DNA from: Chelativorans sp. AA-79
GTDB lineage: Bacteria > Pseudomonadota > Alphaproteobacteria > Rhizobiales > Rhizobiaceae
Reading direction: 5' to 3'
Length of the DNA: 64,000 nucleotides
Assembly: GCF_029457495.1 (NCBI RefSeq)
Contig: NZ_CP120361.1
Location: forward strand, 2,868,001 to 2,932,000
Every line of letters starts with the position of its first letter. Within the stretch, counting starts at the first letter, position 1. Position numbers and translations under genes: made by a program. Positions 26,533 to 35,038 of this stretch are shown here, one piece after another. Below the pieces are notes generated by a model. That model was not told where the DNA came from. It worked only from the letters and a program-made list of their open reading frames with translations, and did not search any database.

Positions 26533-27432
26533 GTGCCTGCACCGGACAAGACGGCGACACTCAAGGACGCCGCGGCGCTGATAAAGGACGGCGACGTGCT
26601 CGCCATCGGCGGCCACGCCAGCTGCGGCCACCCGATGGCGATGGTCGCCGAGATCGTGCGGCAGGGCCGGCGCAAGCTGCACCTCGCCGGCTTGAGCAAC
26701 GGCATGGATTTCGACCTCCTGATCGGCGCCGGCTGCGCTTCGGCGGTCGAGACGTCCTATGTGGGAATCGGCGACCTCGGCCCGGCCCACGCCTATCGGC
26801 GCGCCGAGAGCGGGGCGCTGAAGGTGATCGAGCACTCCGAGACCACCGCGATGGCCCGCTTCCGCGCGACCGCCATGGGCCTGCCCTTCCTCCCCACCAG
26901 GACGGGGCTCGGAACCGACCTTCCAGAAACGGATCCGCATCTTACCCCGATCGAGGATCCCTATACGGGCGAAGCCTGGCTCGCCGTGCAAAGAATCGTG
27001 CCCGACGTGGCGGTCATCCATGCGCACAAGGCGGACCGCTTGGGCAACGTGCAACTCGATCGGGACGGCTGGCACGACAATTCGGCCGACGTCTATATCG
27101 CCCGCTCGGCAAGGACGGTGATCGTCACCGTCGAGCAGATCGTCAGCGAAGCGGCCATCAAGGCTCGCCCGATCGACACCATCCTGCCGTGCACGGACGT
27201 CACCTGCGTGGTCGAGGCGCCCTACGGCGCGCATCCCTGCTGCTGCGATGGCCGCTACGATTTCGACCTTGCGGCGCTGGCGGCCTACCACGAAGCCAGC
27301 GCCACCCCCGAGGGGCTTTCTTTCTGGATAGAGGACTGGGTGACCGGCCTCGGCAGCCACGATGCCTATCTCCAGAAACTGGGGAGCAAGCGCCTGATGG
27401 AGATCTCGACGAAGCGGACGGAGCGGATGTGA
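26533..27432 (+). CDS. Orphan class I CoA-transferase-fold alpha subunit (IpdA-like)
   Basis: 299 residues from a GTG start 1 bp after the previous stop. LAIGGHASCGHPMAMVAEIVRQG, SAVETSYVGIGDLGPAHAYRRA, PDVAVIHAHKADRLGNVQL and VVEAPYGAHPCCCDG show the alpha fold. Residue 103 is Glu (EHSETTAM). No beta gene follows: the plus operon ends here, facing the CaiB gene. It may share a beta subunit with another pair. The CCC in the last motif is odd. Confidence 0.82.
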   Translation: MPAPDKTATLKDAAALIKDGDVLAIGGHASCGHPMAMVAEIVRQGRRKLHLAGLSNGMDFDLLIGAGCASAVETSYVGIGDLGPAHAYRRAESGALKVIEHSETTAMARFRATAMGLPFLPTRTGLGTDLPETDPHLTPIEDPYTGEAWLAVQRIVPDVAVIHAHKADRLGNVQLDRDGWHDNSADVYIARSARTVIVTVEQIVSEAAIKARPIDTILPCTDVTCVVEAPYGAHPCCCDGRYDFDLAALAAYHEASATPEGLSFWIEDWVTGLGSHDAYLQKLGSKRLMEISTKRTERM

Positions 27433-27468
27433 GCGTCGACGCCTGCCCTGCGGTCAGGACAATGCGCT

Positions 27469-28662
27469 TCAGACCACGCCCGTGCCGCGCAGCCTTTCCA
27501 CCGCTTCGGAATCAAGGTGCAGCCATTCCTCAAGAACCTCCTCCGTATGCTCGCCGAGGCTCGGCGGAGGACGGCGCAGCGTCGGCGGCGTTTCGGAAAG
27601 ATGCATGGTCAGGCCCGGTGTCGAGAACCGCCCGACCTTCGGATGCTCGATCTCCAGTATCTGGCGGCGGTGGCGCAGTTGCGGATTGCGGACCACCTCG
27701 TCGGGGGTCGCGACCTTGGCGCTGGGGACGCCTGCTCCGGCGAGCCTGTCGAGCACGGTCTCCGTATCGAGGGTAGAGAACCACGCAGCCACCTCGGCTT
27801 CCAGCGCCTCGACATTGGCAAGCCGGTCGTCCACGGTTGCAAAGCGGGGGTCCTCCGCGAGCTCGGGCCTGCCCATCGTCCGCGCAAGGCGGCGGAACAG
27901 CGCGTTTGTGCCGGACAGCAACAGGACGAAATCGCCCGATCCGGTCTCGAAGACATTCGCCGGCGCCGAGTAGCGATCGCGGTTGCCAATGCGCGTCAGC
28001 GTCTGATTGCCGTTGACCTGGCTCGAAACCGCCGTGGTCAGCATCGACACCGCCGTATCGAGGAGGGAGACGTCGACGAGTTGCCCCTGCCCCGTATCCT
28101 TGCGGGCAAGAAGAGCGCCGAGCGTCGCCGTCGCCCCGTACATCCCGGTCATGTAATCGACATAGAAAGTGCCTGCCAGCAGCGGCGGGCCGTCCGGCTG
28201 CCCGGTGAGCGACATCAGCCCGCTCATGGCTTGGGCTATGCCGTCGAAGCCGGGGCGCATCGCATACGGGCCGTCCTGGCCGAATCCCGAAAGCCGCGTC
28301 ATCACCAGGCGCGGGTTGAGCTCGTGCAGCACGTCCCAGCCGCAGCCCATCGCCTCCATCGTGCCGGGGCGGAAGTTCTCGACGAGCACATCGGCCTCCG
28401 CCGCCATCCGGCGCAGCAGCTCCTGTGCCTCGGGGCTCCGGAAATTCAGTGTGATGGACCGCTTGTTGCGGTTGAGCGCCAGGGCGTAGAAGCTCTCGCC
28501 CGCCTGGAACGGCGGCAGGTGGCGGCTGTCGTCCCCGACGCCGGCCTTCTCGATCTTGACGACGTCGGCGCCCATGTCGCCGAGCAGCATCGCGCAATGC
28601 GGCCCGGCGATGAAGCGGGACAGATCCAGCACCTTCACGCCGGCCAGGATGGAACGAGTCAT
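27469..28662 (-). CDS. CaiB/BaiF class III CoA-transferase
   Basis: 397 residues. LAGVKVLDLSRFIAGPHCAMLLGDMGADVVKIE at the N-terminus, YALALNRNKRSITLNFRSPEAQELL, LVENFRPGTMEAMG, and GTFYVDYMTGMYGATA carrying the family's catalytic Asp. It moves CoA between organic acids. It starts in an ATGA overlap with the beta-like gene. It is the last gene of the operon of transporter 2 and converges on the orphan alpha gene. Confidence 0.9.
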   Translation of the reverse strand: MTRSILAGVKVLDLSRFIAGPHCAMLLGDMGADVVKIEKAGVGDDSRHLPPFQAGESFYALALNRNKRSITLNFRSPEAQELLRRMAAEADVLVENFRPGTMEAMGCGWDVLHELNPRLVMTRLSGFGQDGPYAMRPGFDGIAQAMSGLMSLTGQPDGPPLLAGTFYVDYMTGMYGATATLGALLARKDTGQGQLVDVSLLDTAVSMLTTAVSSQVNGNQTLTRIGNRDRYSAPANVFETGSGDFVLLLSGTNALFRRLARTMGRPELAEDPRFATVDDRLANVEALEAEVAAWFSTLDTETVLDRLAGAGVPSAKVATPDEVVRNPQLRHRRQILEIEHPKVGRFSTPGLTMHLSETPPTLRRPPPSLGEHTEEVLEEWLHLDSEAVERLRGTGVV

Positions 28663-29498
28663 GCGAAGTTCTCCTTGAGACGCGGCATGAGCGCGCCGTG
28701 AGGGTCGATTTTCCTGCGGATCATGTGCACCTGCTCCGCCGAGGGTGCTGTCGTCTCCGGCACTTCTGCGTCGATTATCGGACGGAAGGACATGAGGTCG
28801 AGCACCTCCTCGACCGAAACGCCGGGGTGCACCGAGCGCAACCGCATTTGCCGGTCCGCCGTTTTGAAATCGAACACGGCTTTGTCGGTGACGCACAGCT
28901 GCGGCCCCGGTCCCGGCAGGCCCAGAGCGTCCCGGCTCTGGGCATCGCGGAAATGACCGAATGACGTCACGAAATCGACCCTTTCCACGAATGTGCGCCG
29001 GGACAGGTCGGTGACGATGATGGGCCTGCGGATGAAAGCGAAGTGCTCGGTCTGCGCGAGGCATCCCACCAGCCGGACCTTCGGCGATCCCCCGGCGTCG
29101 CCGATCTCGGTGATGTTCAGGTTGCCGAACCGGTCCACTTGGGGCGCGCTCTCGAAGCTGACGTCGAAGCGGCCGGCGGTCACCATGTCGATCTTATAAC
29201 CGACATCGGCCGGCGAAGCGGCCGCCGGCCAGCGCGTATAGGTATCCTGCAGCAGCACCTCGGGAATGCCGTCGAGCGAGGGCGTGAGAAGATTGCCCCA
29301 GTAGATCGAGAAGCCGGGCGCATGGGTCATCTGCGCCAGCCGCGCCGCTGCGATCGGGATCCCGACCGCCAGCGTATAGGCCCGCGCCGCGGTGCCGAGG
29401 CCCACGAAGCCGAGCTCCCCGTCCCGTAATTCCGCTGCGATCGTGGCGATCATCAGTTCCTCGGTGGTGTAATCCACTGCTGCAGGGGCATCCGTCAT
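28659..29498 (-). CDS. Class I CoA-transferase-fold beta subunit lacking the catalytic Glu (IpdB-like)
   Basis: 279 residues. The fold is shown by VGIPIAAARLAQMTHAP, QVDRFGNLNITEIG, KVRLVGCLAQTEHFAF and FVERVDFVTSFGHF. The catalytic region reads APGFSIYWGNLLTP, one residue shorter than the norm and with no Glu. The alpha partner has Glu at 102. It is therefore more likely a hydrolase of the IpdAB type or an inactive scaffold. The start at MTDAPAAVDY overlaps the alpha gene by ATGA. Confidence 0.8.
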   Translation of the reverse strand: MTDAPAAVDYTTEELMIATIAAELRDGELGFVGLGTAARAYTLAVGIPIAAARLAQMTHAPGFSIYWGNLLTPSLDGIPEVLLQDTYTRWPAAASPADVGYKIDMVTAGRFDVSFESAPQVDRFGNLNITEIGDAGGSPKVRLVGCLAQTEHFAFIRRPIIVTDLSRRTFVERVDFVTSFGHFRDAQSRDALGLPGPGPQLCVTDKAVFDFKTADRQMRLRSVHPGVSVEEVLDLMSFRPIIDAEVPETTAPSAEQVHMIRRKIDPHGALMPRLKENFA

Positions 29499-30391
29499 GC
29501 AAACTCTCTCTCGCAAACATCGAGCCGCGACAGCCGCTCCTCGCCGCCTTGCTGCTTCAGATAGGCCTCGTGATCGGGCAGCGGCCGCACGTTGCGGTCC
29601 AGCCAATCGGCCGACGAGCCATTTCGCGCTGCCGAAAGCCAGTCTTCCAGCGCTGCCTCGTCCTCGTCATAGAACCCGTCGGTGGCGGTTGGATGCGCGC
29701 CGTGGGGAGCATGGACGATCCCCTCGACGAGCGCGTGCGGGATGTAGGTCAGCGCCGGGCGCCGGGCGATCTCGGCGTGGGGCACGATGCGCTCGACCGA
29801 AACGAAGAGCCTTCGCGACGCCGACGCCATCATCTGGTCGATGTCGTCGCTGTCGCGCACCACCGGCCACTGGACGTTGCCGTATTCGTCGGCGACATAG
29901 CCGTGCAGGATGGTGAAGTCCGCATCCGCCGCCTTCAGCGCCAGAACGGGCTTGCCGGTGAACGGGCAGGCGATGCGCTTCACCTCGTCGGGGCTCCTGG
30001 CCTCCATCCCGGTCCCGAGCAATGCGCGGTTGGGCAGAAAGTCCAGCCCCATCGCTCGCGCGCGGAAGCGCGCGACCATCGCGCTTTCGGAATAGTCGTG
30101 CGTCTCGATCCTGCCCTCCTCCGCCGCCCGGCGGAAATTGGGCGCGAGGCCGAGGCGGAAGAAGCCCGCATAGATGCCGTCCCAGCGGCGGACCGCGCCA
30201 GCGGCGGCGAGCATGTCCGTGGCGAGCGTCGTGGCCCAGGTCAAAAGGTGCAGGTCGCGCTTGCTCTGCCGCACCATCTCCCGCACGAACACCATGGGCT
30301 GACGCCGCAGGAGCGATCCGCCGACGGCAACGCTCGCCCCGTCGGGAATGCGCGAGACGGCCTCCGCCGCGCTGATCAGCTTCGTCCTCAC
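29495..30391 (-). CDS. Class I CoA-transferase-fold alpha subunit (IpdA-like), transporter 2 operon
   Basis: 298 residues. VAVGGSLLRRQPMVFVREMVRQS, YAGFFRLGLAPNFRRAAEEG, DFTILHGYVADEYGNVQWPVV and IVHAPHGAHPTATDGFYDED. Residues 100-105 are YSESAM with Glu102. It begins inside the end of the ATPase gene (ATGA) and is paired with 28659-29498. Confidence 0.83.
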   Translation of the reverse strand: MRTKLISAAEAVSRIPDGASVAVGGSLLRRQPMVFVREMVRQSKRDLHLLTWATTLATDMLAAAGAVRRWDGIYAGFFRLGLAPNFRRAAEEGRIETHDYSESAMVARFRARAMGLDFLPNRALLGTGMEARSPDEVKRIACPFTGKPVLALKAADADFTILHGYVADEYGNVQWPVVRDSDDIDQMMASASRRLFVSVERIVPHAEIARRPALTYIPHALVEGIVHAPHGAHPTATDGFYDEDEAALEDWLSAARNGSSADWLDRNVRPLPDHEAYLKQQGGEERLSRLDVCEREFA

Positions 30392-31230
30392 GACAGGTGT
30401 TCCGCGCTTCGATGCGCGAGATGCGGAGGCAGACGGCCGCCGACGATCGTGTGCACCAGCGCGTCGTGCTCCACCTCGTCGCGCCTCACCGCGCCGATCA
30501 TGCGCCCGTTCTTGAGGATGGCGATGCGATCCGCGATCTGGAAGACATGATCGAGATTGTGGGAGATGATCAGCACCGCATATCCCCTCTCCTTCAGGCG
30601 CTGGATAAAATCGAGGACGACCCGGCTCTCCTCCACCCCGAGTGCCGCCATAGGCTCGTCCATGATGATGAGGCGCACGTCCGCGTCGAGCAGAAGCCGT
30701 GCGATACCTACCGCCTGACGCTGCCCGCCGGAGAGCGAGCGCACGGGGCGGGTCATGTCCGGCTTGGGCAAGCCAAGCTCGTCGAACAACGCCTCGGTGC
30801 GGCGGCGCATTCCCGCGTGATCGAGGGAAGGTACGAGGCCGGCGATGCGGCGCTGCAGCTCGCGGCCCATGAAGACATTCTCCTGGACGGTGAACACATC
30901 CACCAACGCCAGATTCTGATACAGCGTCTCGATGCCCGCGGCGCGCGCGTCCTTGGGACTGTTCATCTCGACCTCGCGGCCGTCGATGCGGATGCTTCCC
31001 AGGGTTGGCCGGAGAACCCCCGAGATCATCTTGATGAAGGTGGACTTGCCCGCCCCGTTGTCGCCCACCAGCGCCAGCACCTCGTTCGGATAGACGTCGA
31101 GGTTGATCTGGTTGTTGGCGATGTGGCCGCCATAGGTCTTGGTCAGGCCCCGGATCGAAAGGAACGGCGCCGCCCCATCCGGCGAAGGCGCAGCGGCTTT
31201 CGAAGCAGCTTGTGTGTCAGCGGCGCTCAT
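30388..31230 (-). CDS. Sugar ABC transporter ATP-binding protein, transporter 2
   Basis: 280 residues, a single ABC module. Walker A is GDNGAGKSTFIK, the Q-loop TLYQNLALVDV, the signature LSGGQRQAVGIARLL, Walker B RLIIMDEPMAALG, and the switch LIISHNLDHVF. The first 24 residues are an Ala/Pro-rich extension. It belongs with the binding protein and permease upstream and overlaps the CoA-transferase-like alpha gene, linking import to CoA chemistry. Confidence 0.9.
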   Translation of the reverse strand: MSAADTQAASKAAAPSPDGAAPFLSIRGLTKTYGGHIANNQINLDVYPNEVLALVGDNGAGKSTFIKMISGVLRPTLGSIRIDGREVEMNSPKDARAAGIETLYQNLALVDVFTVQENVFMGRELQRRIAGLVPSLDHAGMRRRTEALFDELGLPKPDMTRPVRSLSGGQRQAVGIARLLLDADVRLIIMDEPMAALGVEESRVVLDFIQRLKERGYAVLIISHNLDHVFQIADRIAILKNGRMIGAVRRDEVEHDALVHTIVGGRLPPHLAHRSAEHLS

Positions 31231-31252
31231 GACGGTCTCCTGTCCAGATGAG

Positions 31253-31291
31253 CCGGGTCCGGGTGCAAGCGTGAGTGCGCCCGGAACCCGG
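31253..31291 (-). promoter_or_regulatory. Intercistronic stem-loop after the transporter 2 binding protein
   Basis: CCCGGAACCCGG (31280-31291) faces CCGGGTCCGGG (31253-31263) across a short loop, giving a long GC-rich stem between the binding-protein stop and the ATPase start. Like the stems at 1525 and 44785, it follows a binding-protein gene. No T-run. Confidence 0.5.
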
Positions 31292-31296
31292 ACGGA

Positions 31297-32331
31297 TCAA
31301 AGGCCCAGCGACTCGAGATCGACCTCGGGCACCAGGCGCTCTTTCGTTTCGGCGTTGTAGAACTCGTCAATGTTGTCCTGGTTGATCATCGGCGAGGGGA
31401 AGACGATTTCCTTCGGCACCTCCTGGCCCTGCAAAACCCGGCTCGCCACCTCGACCGCCTCGCCTCCGAATGTCGGGTATACGAAGGTTCCGCGGAGGCG
31501 GCCTTCCTTGATGAGCTGGAAGGTCTCCACCGCTATCCCGTCGAAGCCGGTGATGAACATCTCCTCCTGCCTGCCGGCCTCCTCGATCGCCTGCAGCGCG
31601 CCCTTGGCCATGTTGTCGTTATGACAGTAGACGGCGTCGATCCTCGAATTGGAGCGGAGAAAATCCTCCATCATGGTCAGCGCTTCGGAGCGCGAGTAAT
31701 TGGCGATGCCCTCGGCGACGATCTCTATCTCCGGCATCTTCGCCAGGGCATCCTTCCAGCCATTGCCGCGCGCCTGGCTGACGAGCGAGCCCGGCCGGCC
31801 CATGATGTGCACGCATTTGCCGGAGCCCCCCAGGGCGTCGATGTAATAGGCTCCCGCCTTCTGTGCCGTGCCGTATGTGTCCGCAGCGAGATGGGCCGCG
31901 AACTCCTGCCCCTCGTTCAGTGCGGAGGACATCACGATGATCGGAATGCCGCGGGAACTCAGCGCCTCGATTCCCGGCCCGATGGCGTCCGGATAGTAGG
32001 TGATCATGATGACGGCATCGACGCCTCTCGTTGCGAGGTCCTCGAGGTTGCGGATCTCCTGCGCCGGGCTCTCGCGAGCGTCCGTGGCGATGACCTCCAG
32101 CCCTTTCGCCTTGGCGACGCTCATCACGTCCTGGCGCTGCACGCGCAGCCATTCGTCCGTGGCATAGGATTGCGAGAAGCCGATCGTCTTGCCCGCGACC
32201 GGGCTTTGCGCCCGGGCGGAGCCGATAATATAGGGGCTGGCAAGGGCGGCTGCGCCCAGTCCGGCGCCGGCGCGCAGGAATGTGCGCCGCGACGGTCCAA
32301 CCAGTCCGCTTGTCTTGATCTTCCAGGTCAT
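31297..32331 (-). CDS. Ribose-type sugar ABC transporter substrate-binding protein with Tat signal, transporter 2
   Basis: 344 residues. The N-terminus carries a twin-arginine motif (PSRRTFLRAGAGLGAAALA) and a cleavage region ending SARAQ near residue 42. The binding-protein fold follows: KTIGFSQSYATDEWLRVQRQDVM, GVDAVIMITYYPDAIGPGIEAL and VYCHNDNMAKGALQAI. Tat export is uncommon in this family and suggests folding before export. Confidence 0.88.
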   Translation of the reverse strand: MTWKIKTSGLVGPSRRTFLRAGAGLGAAALASPYIIGSARAQSPVAGKTIGFSQSYATDEWLRVQRQDVMSVAKAKGLEVIATDARESPAQEIRNLEDLATRGVDAVIMITYYPDAIGPGIEALSSRGIPIIVMSSALNEGQEFAAHLAADTYGTAQKAGAYYIDALGGSGKCVHIMGRPGSLVSQARGNGWKDALAKMPEIEIVAEGIANYSRSEALTMMEDFLRSNSRIDAVYCHNDNMAKGALQAIEEAGRQEEMFITGFDGIAVETFQLIKEGRLRGTFVYPTFGGEAVEVASRVLQGQEVPKEIVFPSPMINQDNIDEFYNAETKERLVPEVDLESLGL

Positions 32332-32357
32332 CTCAACTCCTCCTTCTCGACGACGCT

Positions 32358-33350
32358 TCAGGATTTGCGGTTTCGCAGGTCGCTCATGACGACCGCGACG
32401 ACGATGATGATCCCCATCGCCAGCATCTGGACGAAGGGCGACACGCTCATCAGGTTCAGAAGGTTTGTGATCATGGCGAGGATGAGCACGCCGAGGATCG
32501 TTCCCGCGACACCGCCGACGCCCCCGTCGAAGGAGGTACCGCCGATCAGCGTCGCTGCGATGGCATCGAGCTCAAAGAGGTTTCCAGCGTTCGGCTCGGC
32601 CACCGATATGCGGCTGACCAGCAGAAGCCCGGCCATTCCGGACAGGAACCCGGATAGGGCATAGACCTGGATCTTGATGCGGTCGACGGGAATGCCGTAG
32701 ACGCGAGCCGCCTCCTCGTTCGCGCCCACCGCGTAGACATGCCGGCCCCACCGCGTGTGATGCATGACGTAGCAGAAGATCGCCCAAACCGCGATGAAGA
32801 CCACGACAGGCACCGGCAGGCCCAGCACATGGCCCGAGCCAAGCCACCGGAACATCGCATCGGCGCCCTCTGCATAGACGTCGCCGCCATCCGAATAGAG
32901 ATAGACCGAGCCGCGCGCGAAGATCATCATGGCCAGCGTGGCGATGAAGGGCTGCAGGTTGAGCTTGGTGACGAGCAGTCCGTTCACCACACCGAGCAGC
33001 ATGCAGATGAGCAGCGCCAGCGCCCAGGCGGCAGGGGATCCGGCGCTTGCGGCCGCCGCCGCCGTCAGCGCGGCGACGCCGACGATCGATCCCGCCGAGA
33101 GATCGATGCCGCGCGACAGGATGACGATGGTCATCCCGATCGCCACGAGCCCGACCATCGAGGCCCCGCGCACCACGTTCAGCAGATTGGTCACATCGAG
33201 GAAGTAAGGCGAGATCAGGCTGGCCAGGACGATCAGCAGAACGAAGCTCGCGACGTGGCTGTAGCGCAGCAGCAATGGAACGATGCGGTCCTGGGGCGAG
33301 GCTTTGCTGCTCTGCGCGCCCTGGCGCTGTCCAGTCTCGACACTGCTCAT
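32358..33350 (-). CDS. Ribose-type sugar ABC transporter permease, transporter 2
   Basis: 330 residues. RbsC-like, with ten or so hydrophobic segments, VGLVAIGMTIVILSRGIDLSAGSIVG and FELDAIAATLIGGTSFDGGVGGVAGT. The start at 33350 has GGAAG upstream. It is first in the operon permease-SBP-ATPase-alpha-beta-CaiB, downstream of the palindromic operator at 33511. Confidence 0.9.
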   Translation of the reverse strand: MSSVETGQRQGAQSSKASPQDRIVPLLLRYSHVASFVLLIVLASLISPYFLDVTNLLNVVRGASMVGLVAIGMTIVILSRGIDLSAGSIVGVAALTAAAAASAGSPAAWALALLICMLLGVVNGLLVTKLNLQPFIATLAMMIFARGSVYLYSDGGDVYAEGADAMFRWLGSGHVLGLPVPVVVFIAVWAIFCYVMHHTRWGRHVYAVGANEEAARVYGIPVDRIKIQVYALSGFLSGMAGLLLVSRISVAEPNAGNLFELDAIAATLIGGTSFDGGVGGVAGTILGVLILAMITNLLNLMSVSPFVQMLAMGIIIVVAVVMSDLRNRKS

Positions 33351-33510
33351 GTCTTCAACTTCCTCATGTCACTGCCGGGTGGCATGTTCGGCCGCGGTCG
33401 GCTTGGCGTGAAATCCCGCGCATCAACCCCCTAGGGCAAGCGAAGGCGCACGGGCCGGAAAGCCTCCCCATTGGCATTGCCGTCGCCCCCCGGTCAAAGT
33501 CTGCCCTTGA

Positions 33511-33545
33511 TGTGGGATCGATCCCACATGAGATGGATCCCACAT
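33511..33545. promoter_or_regulatory. LacI-type palindromic operator with an adjacent half-site
   Basis: TGTGGGATCGATCCCACA at 33511-33528 is a perfect 18-bp palindrome centred on CG. A second GGATCCCACAT half-repeat follows at 33536-33546. It lies in the 268-bp divergent region between the permease (33350, minus) and lacI (33619, plus), so it likely mediates repression of both. Confidence 0.8.
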
Positions 33546-33618
33546 TCTTCTTCCTAGATCAAGCCCAAATCGGCTATGAACGAAACATGCTCGACTTTGC
33601 ACCCACAAGACGACCATT

Positions 33619-34668
33619 TTGGATACGATAGCCAGGAACCCGACGCTGACGGATGTGGCACGGGCCGCCGGGGTTTCGCGGTCGACCGCCGCTCGTGCGT
33701 TGTCGGGCACCGGCTATGTCGATTCGGCCAAGCGCCGGCACATCGAAGAGACGGCTGCTCGCCTCGGCTATCGTGGCTCTGCCATCGCGCGCGCGCTGAG
33801 GACCAACCGTTCCAAGACGGTGGGCATCCTGATTGCCGACATCACCAACCCGATCTTCCCGCGCATCGTACGGGGCGCCGACGAGGCGCTGACGGCGGAA
33901 GGCATCACTTTGCTGCTGTGCAATACGGACGGTGCCGCCGACAGGCAGGCAGCTTTCGTCCGCGAGATGCTGGAGCGCAAGGCTGACGGGCTGATCCTCG
34001 TGTCCCAATCCGTCGAACTGGACATCGTGGAGGTGCTGCGCACGGGACCCCCAGCCGTGTTCGTAAACAGGACGCCCGACCCGCACTCCTTCGACTATGT
34101 GGGCCCCAACAACAAGGCAGGCATCGACGCGCTGCTCGACCATCTCACGTCGCTCGGTCACCGGCGGCTCGGATTTGTGCACGGGCCGCAGAATTCCTCG
34201 ACCGCCCGGGAGCGCTTCGACCGCTTTCAATCGAGAATGGCGGAACTCGGCCTGCCCGTCTCCCCATCGCAGATCTACATGGGCGACTATACTGTCGAGA
34301 CCGGCCGCGCGGCGGCCGATGCGCTGCTCAAAACTCCGCCGGACCAGCGCCCGAGCGCGATCCTTGCCGCCAACGATTTCGTCGCCCTGGGCCTCATCGA
34401 CAGAGCGCGCGCGATGGGACTTTCCGTTCCGGAAGACCTATCCGTTACGGGATTCGACGACGCTTTCGGTGACGCTGACTGGCACCGAGTCTTTCCCAAC
34501 GCACCTCGCATCGTCACCGTCGACCAGCCGCGGAAAAAGCTGGGCCGCCTTGCGGCCGAACTCCTGCTTGAACGCATCGCAGATCCATCCCGCACCCCGA
34601 TTACCAGAATTGTCGATGTCGGGCTGGTGCCCGGCAGCACGACGGCGCCGCCTCGCGCAGCCTTCTGA
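33619..34668 (+). CDS. LacI family transcriptional regulator, controls transporter 2 operon
   Basis: 349 residues, read from a TTG at 33619 because no in-frame ATG or GTG is near the domain. The helix-turn-helix and hinge are PTLTDVARAAGVSRSTAARALSGTGYV...RLGYRGSAIARAL. The ligand-binding domain has GILIADITNPIFPRIVRGAD and ILAANDFVALGLID. It is divergent from the transporter 2 operon across the 18-bp palindrome. Confidence 0.88.
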   Translation: MDTIARNPTLTDVARAAGVSRSTAARALSGTGYVDSAKRRHIEETAARLGYRGSAIARALRTNRSKTVGILIADITNPIFPRIVRGADEALTAEGITLLLCNTDGAADRQAAFVREMLERKADGLILVSQSVELDIVEVLRTGPPAVFVNRTPDPHSFDYVGPNNKAGIDALLDHLTSLGHRRLGFVHGPQNSSTARERFDRFQSRMAELGLPVSPSQIYMGDYTVETGRAAADALLKTPPDQRPSAILAANDFVALGLIDRARAMGLSVPEDLSVTGFDDAFGDADWHRVFPNAPRIVTVDQPRKKLGRLAAELLLERIADPSRTPITRIVDVGLVPGSTTAPPRAAF

Positions 34669-34701
34669 TGCCGCGCAAACGGCAGGAACTGAAGGACGAC
34701 G

Positions 34702-34848
34702 GGAGATCGTCAGGGCGGATCGACCGAGCCGGCGCGCGATCTCCTGCATCGAGTGACCCTGCCCCCTGAGACGTGCAAATTCCCCGCGCTCCATCAATGG
34801 CAGGTAGTACCGGGTGGAAGGTGATGAGCGCCGTGGCTGTAGACCCAC
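34702..34848 (-). pseudogene. IS30-family transposase fragment
   Basis: Read from a GTG at 34848: GLQPRRSSPSTRYYLPLMER, then LRGQGHSMQEIARRLGRSALTISR, the N-terminal helix-turn-helix of IS30-type transposases. The reading then departs into unrelated sequence (RPSVPAVCAAS) after 49 residues; the catalytic domain is absent. The surrounding 34669-35038 has no gene. Confidence 0.65.
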
Positions 34849-35038
34849 GTTGCAACCCCATTATCCGGGGCAGGAACAGTCACATACCAGGCCTTTTGGT
34901 AACCGCCCACATCTGTCAGTTGGAAATGAAAGAGATCTGCGGCGGGTTGAATCCATTTGTCCCGGAGGCCCCTTCCCGAGGGAACGGCCTAGTCGGGCCG
35001 CCATTGCGTTGAAATCCATGACTATTCGGCTACGGGCG

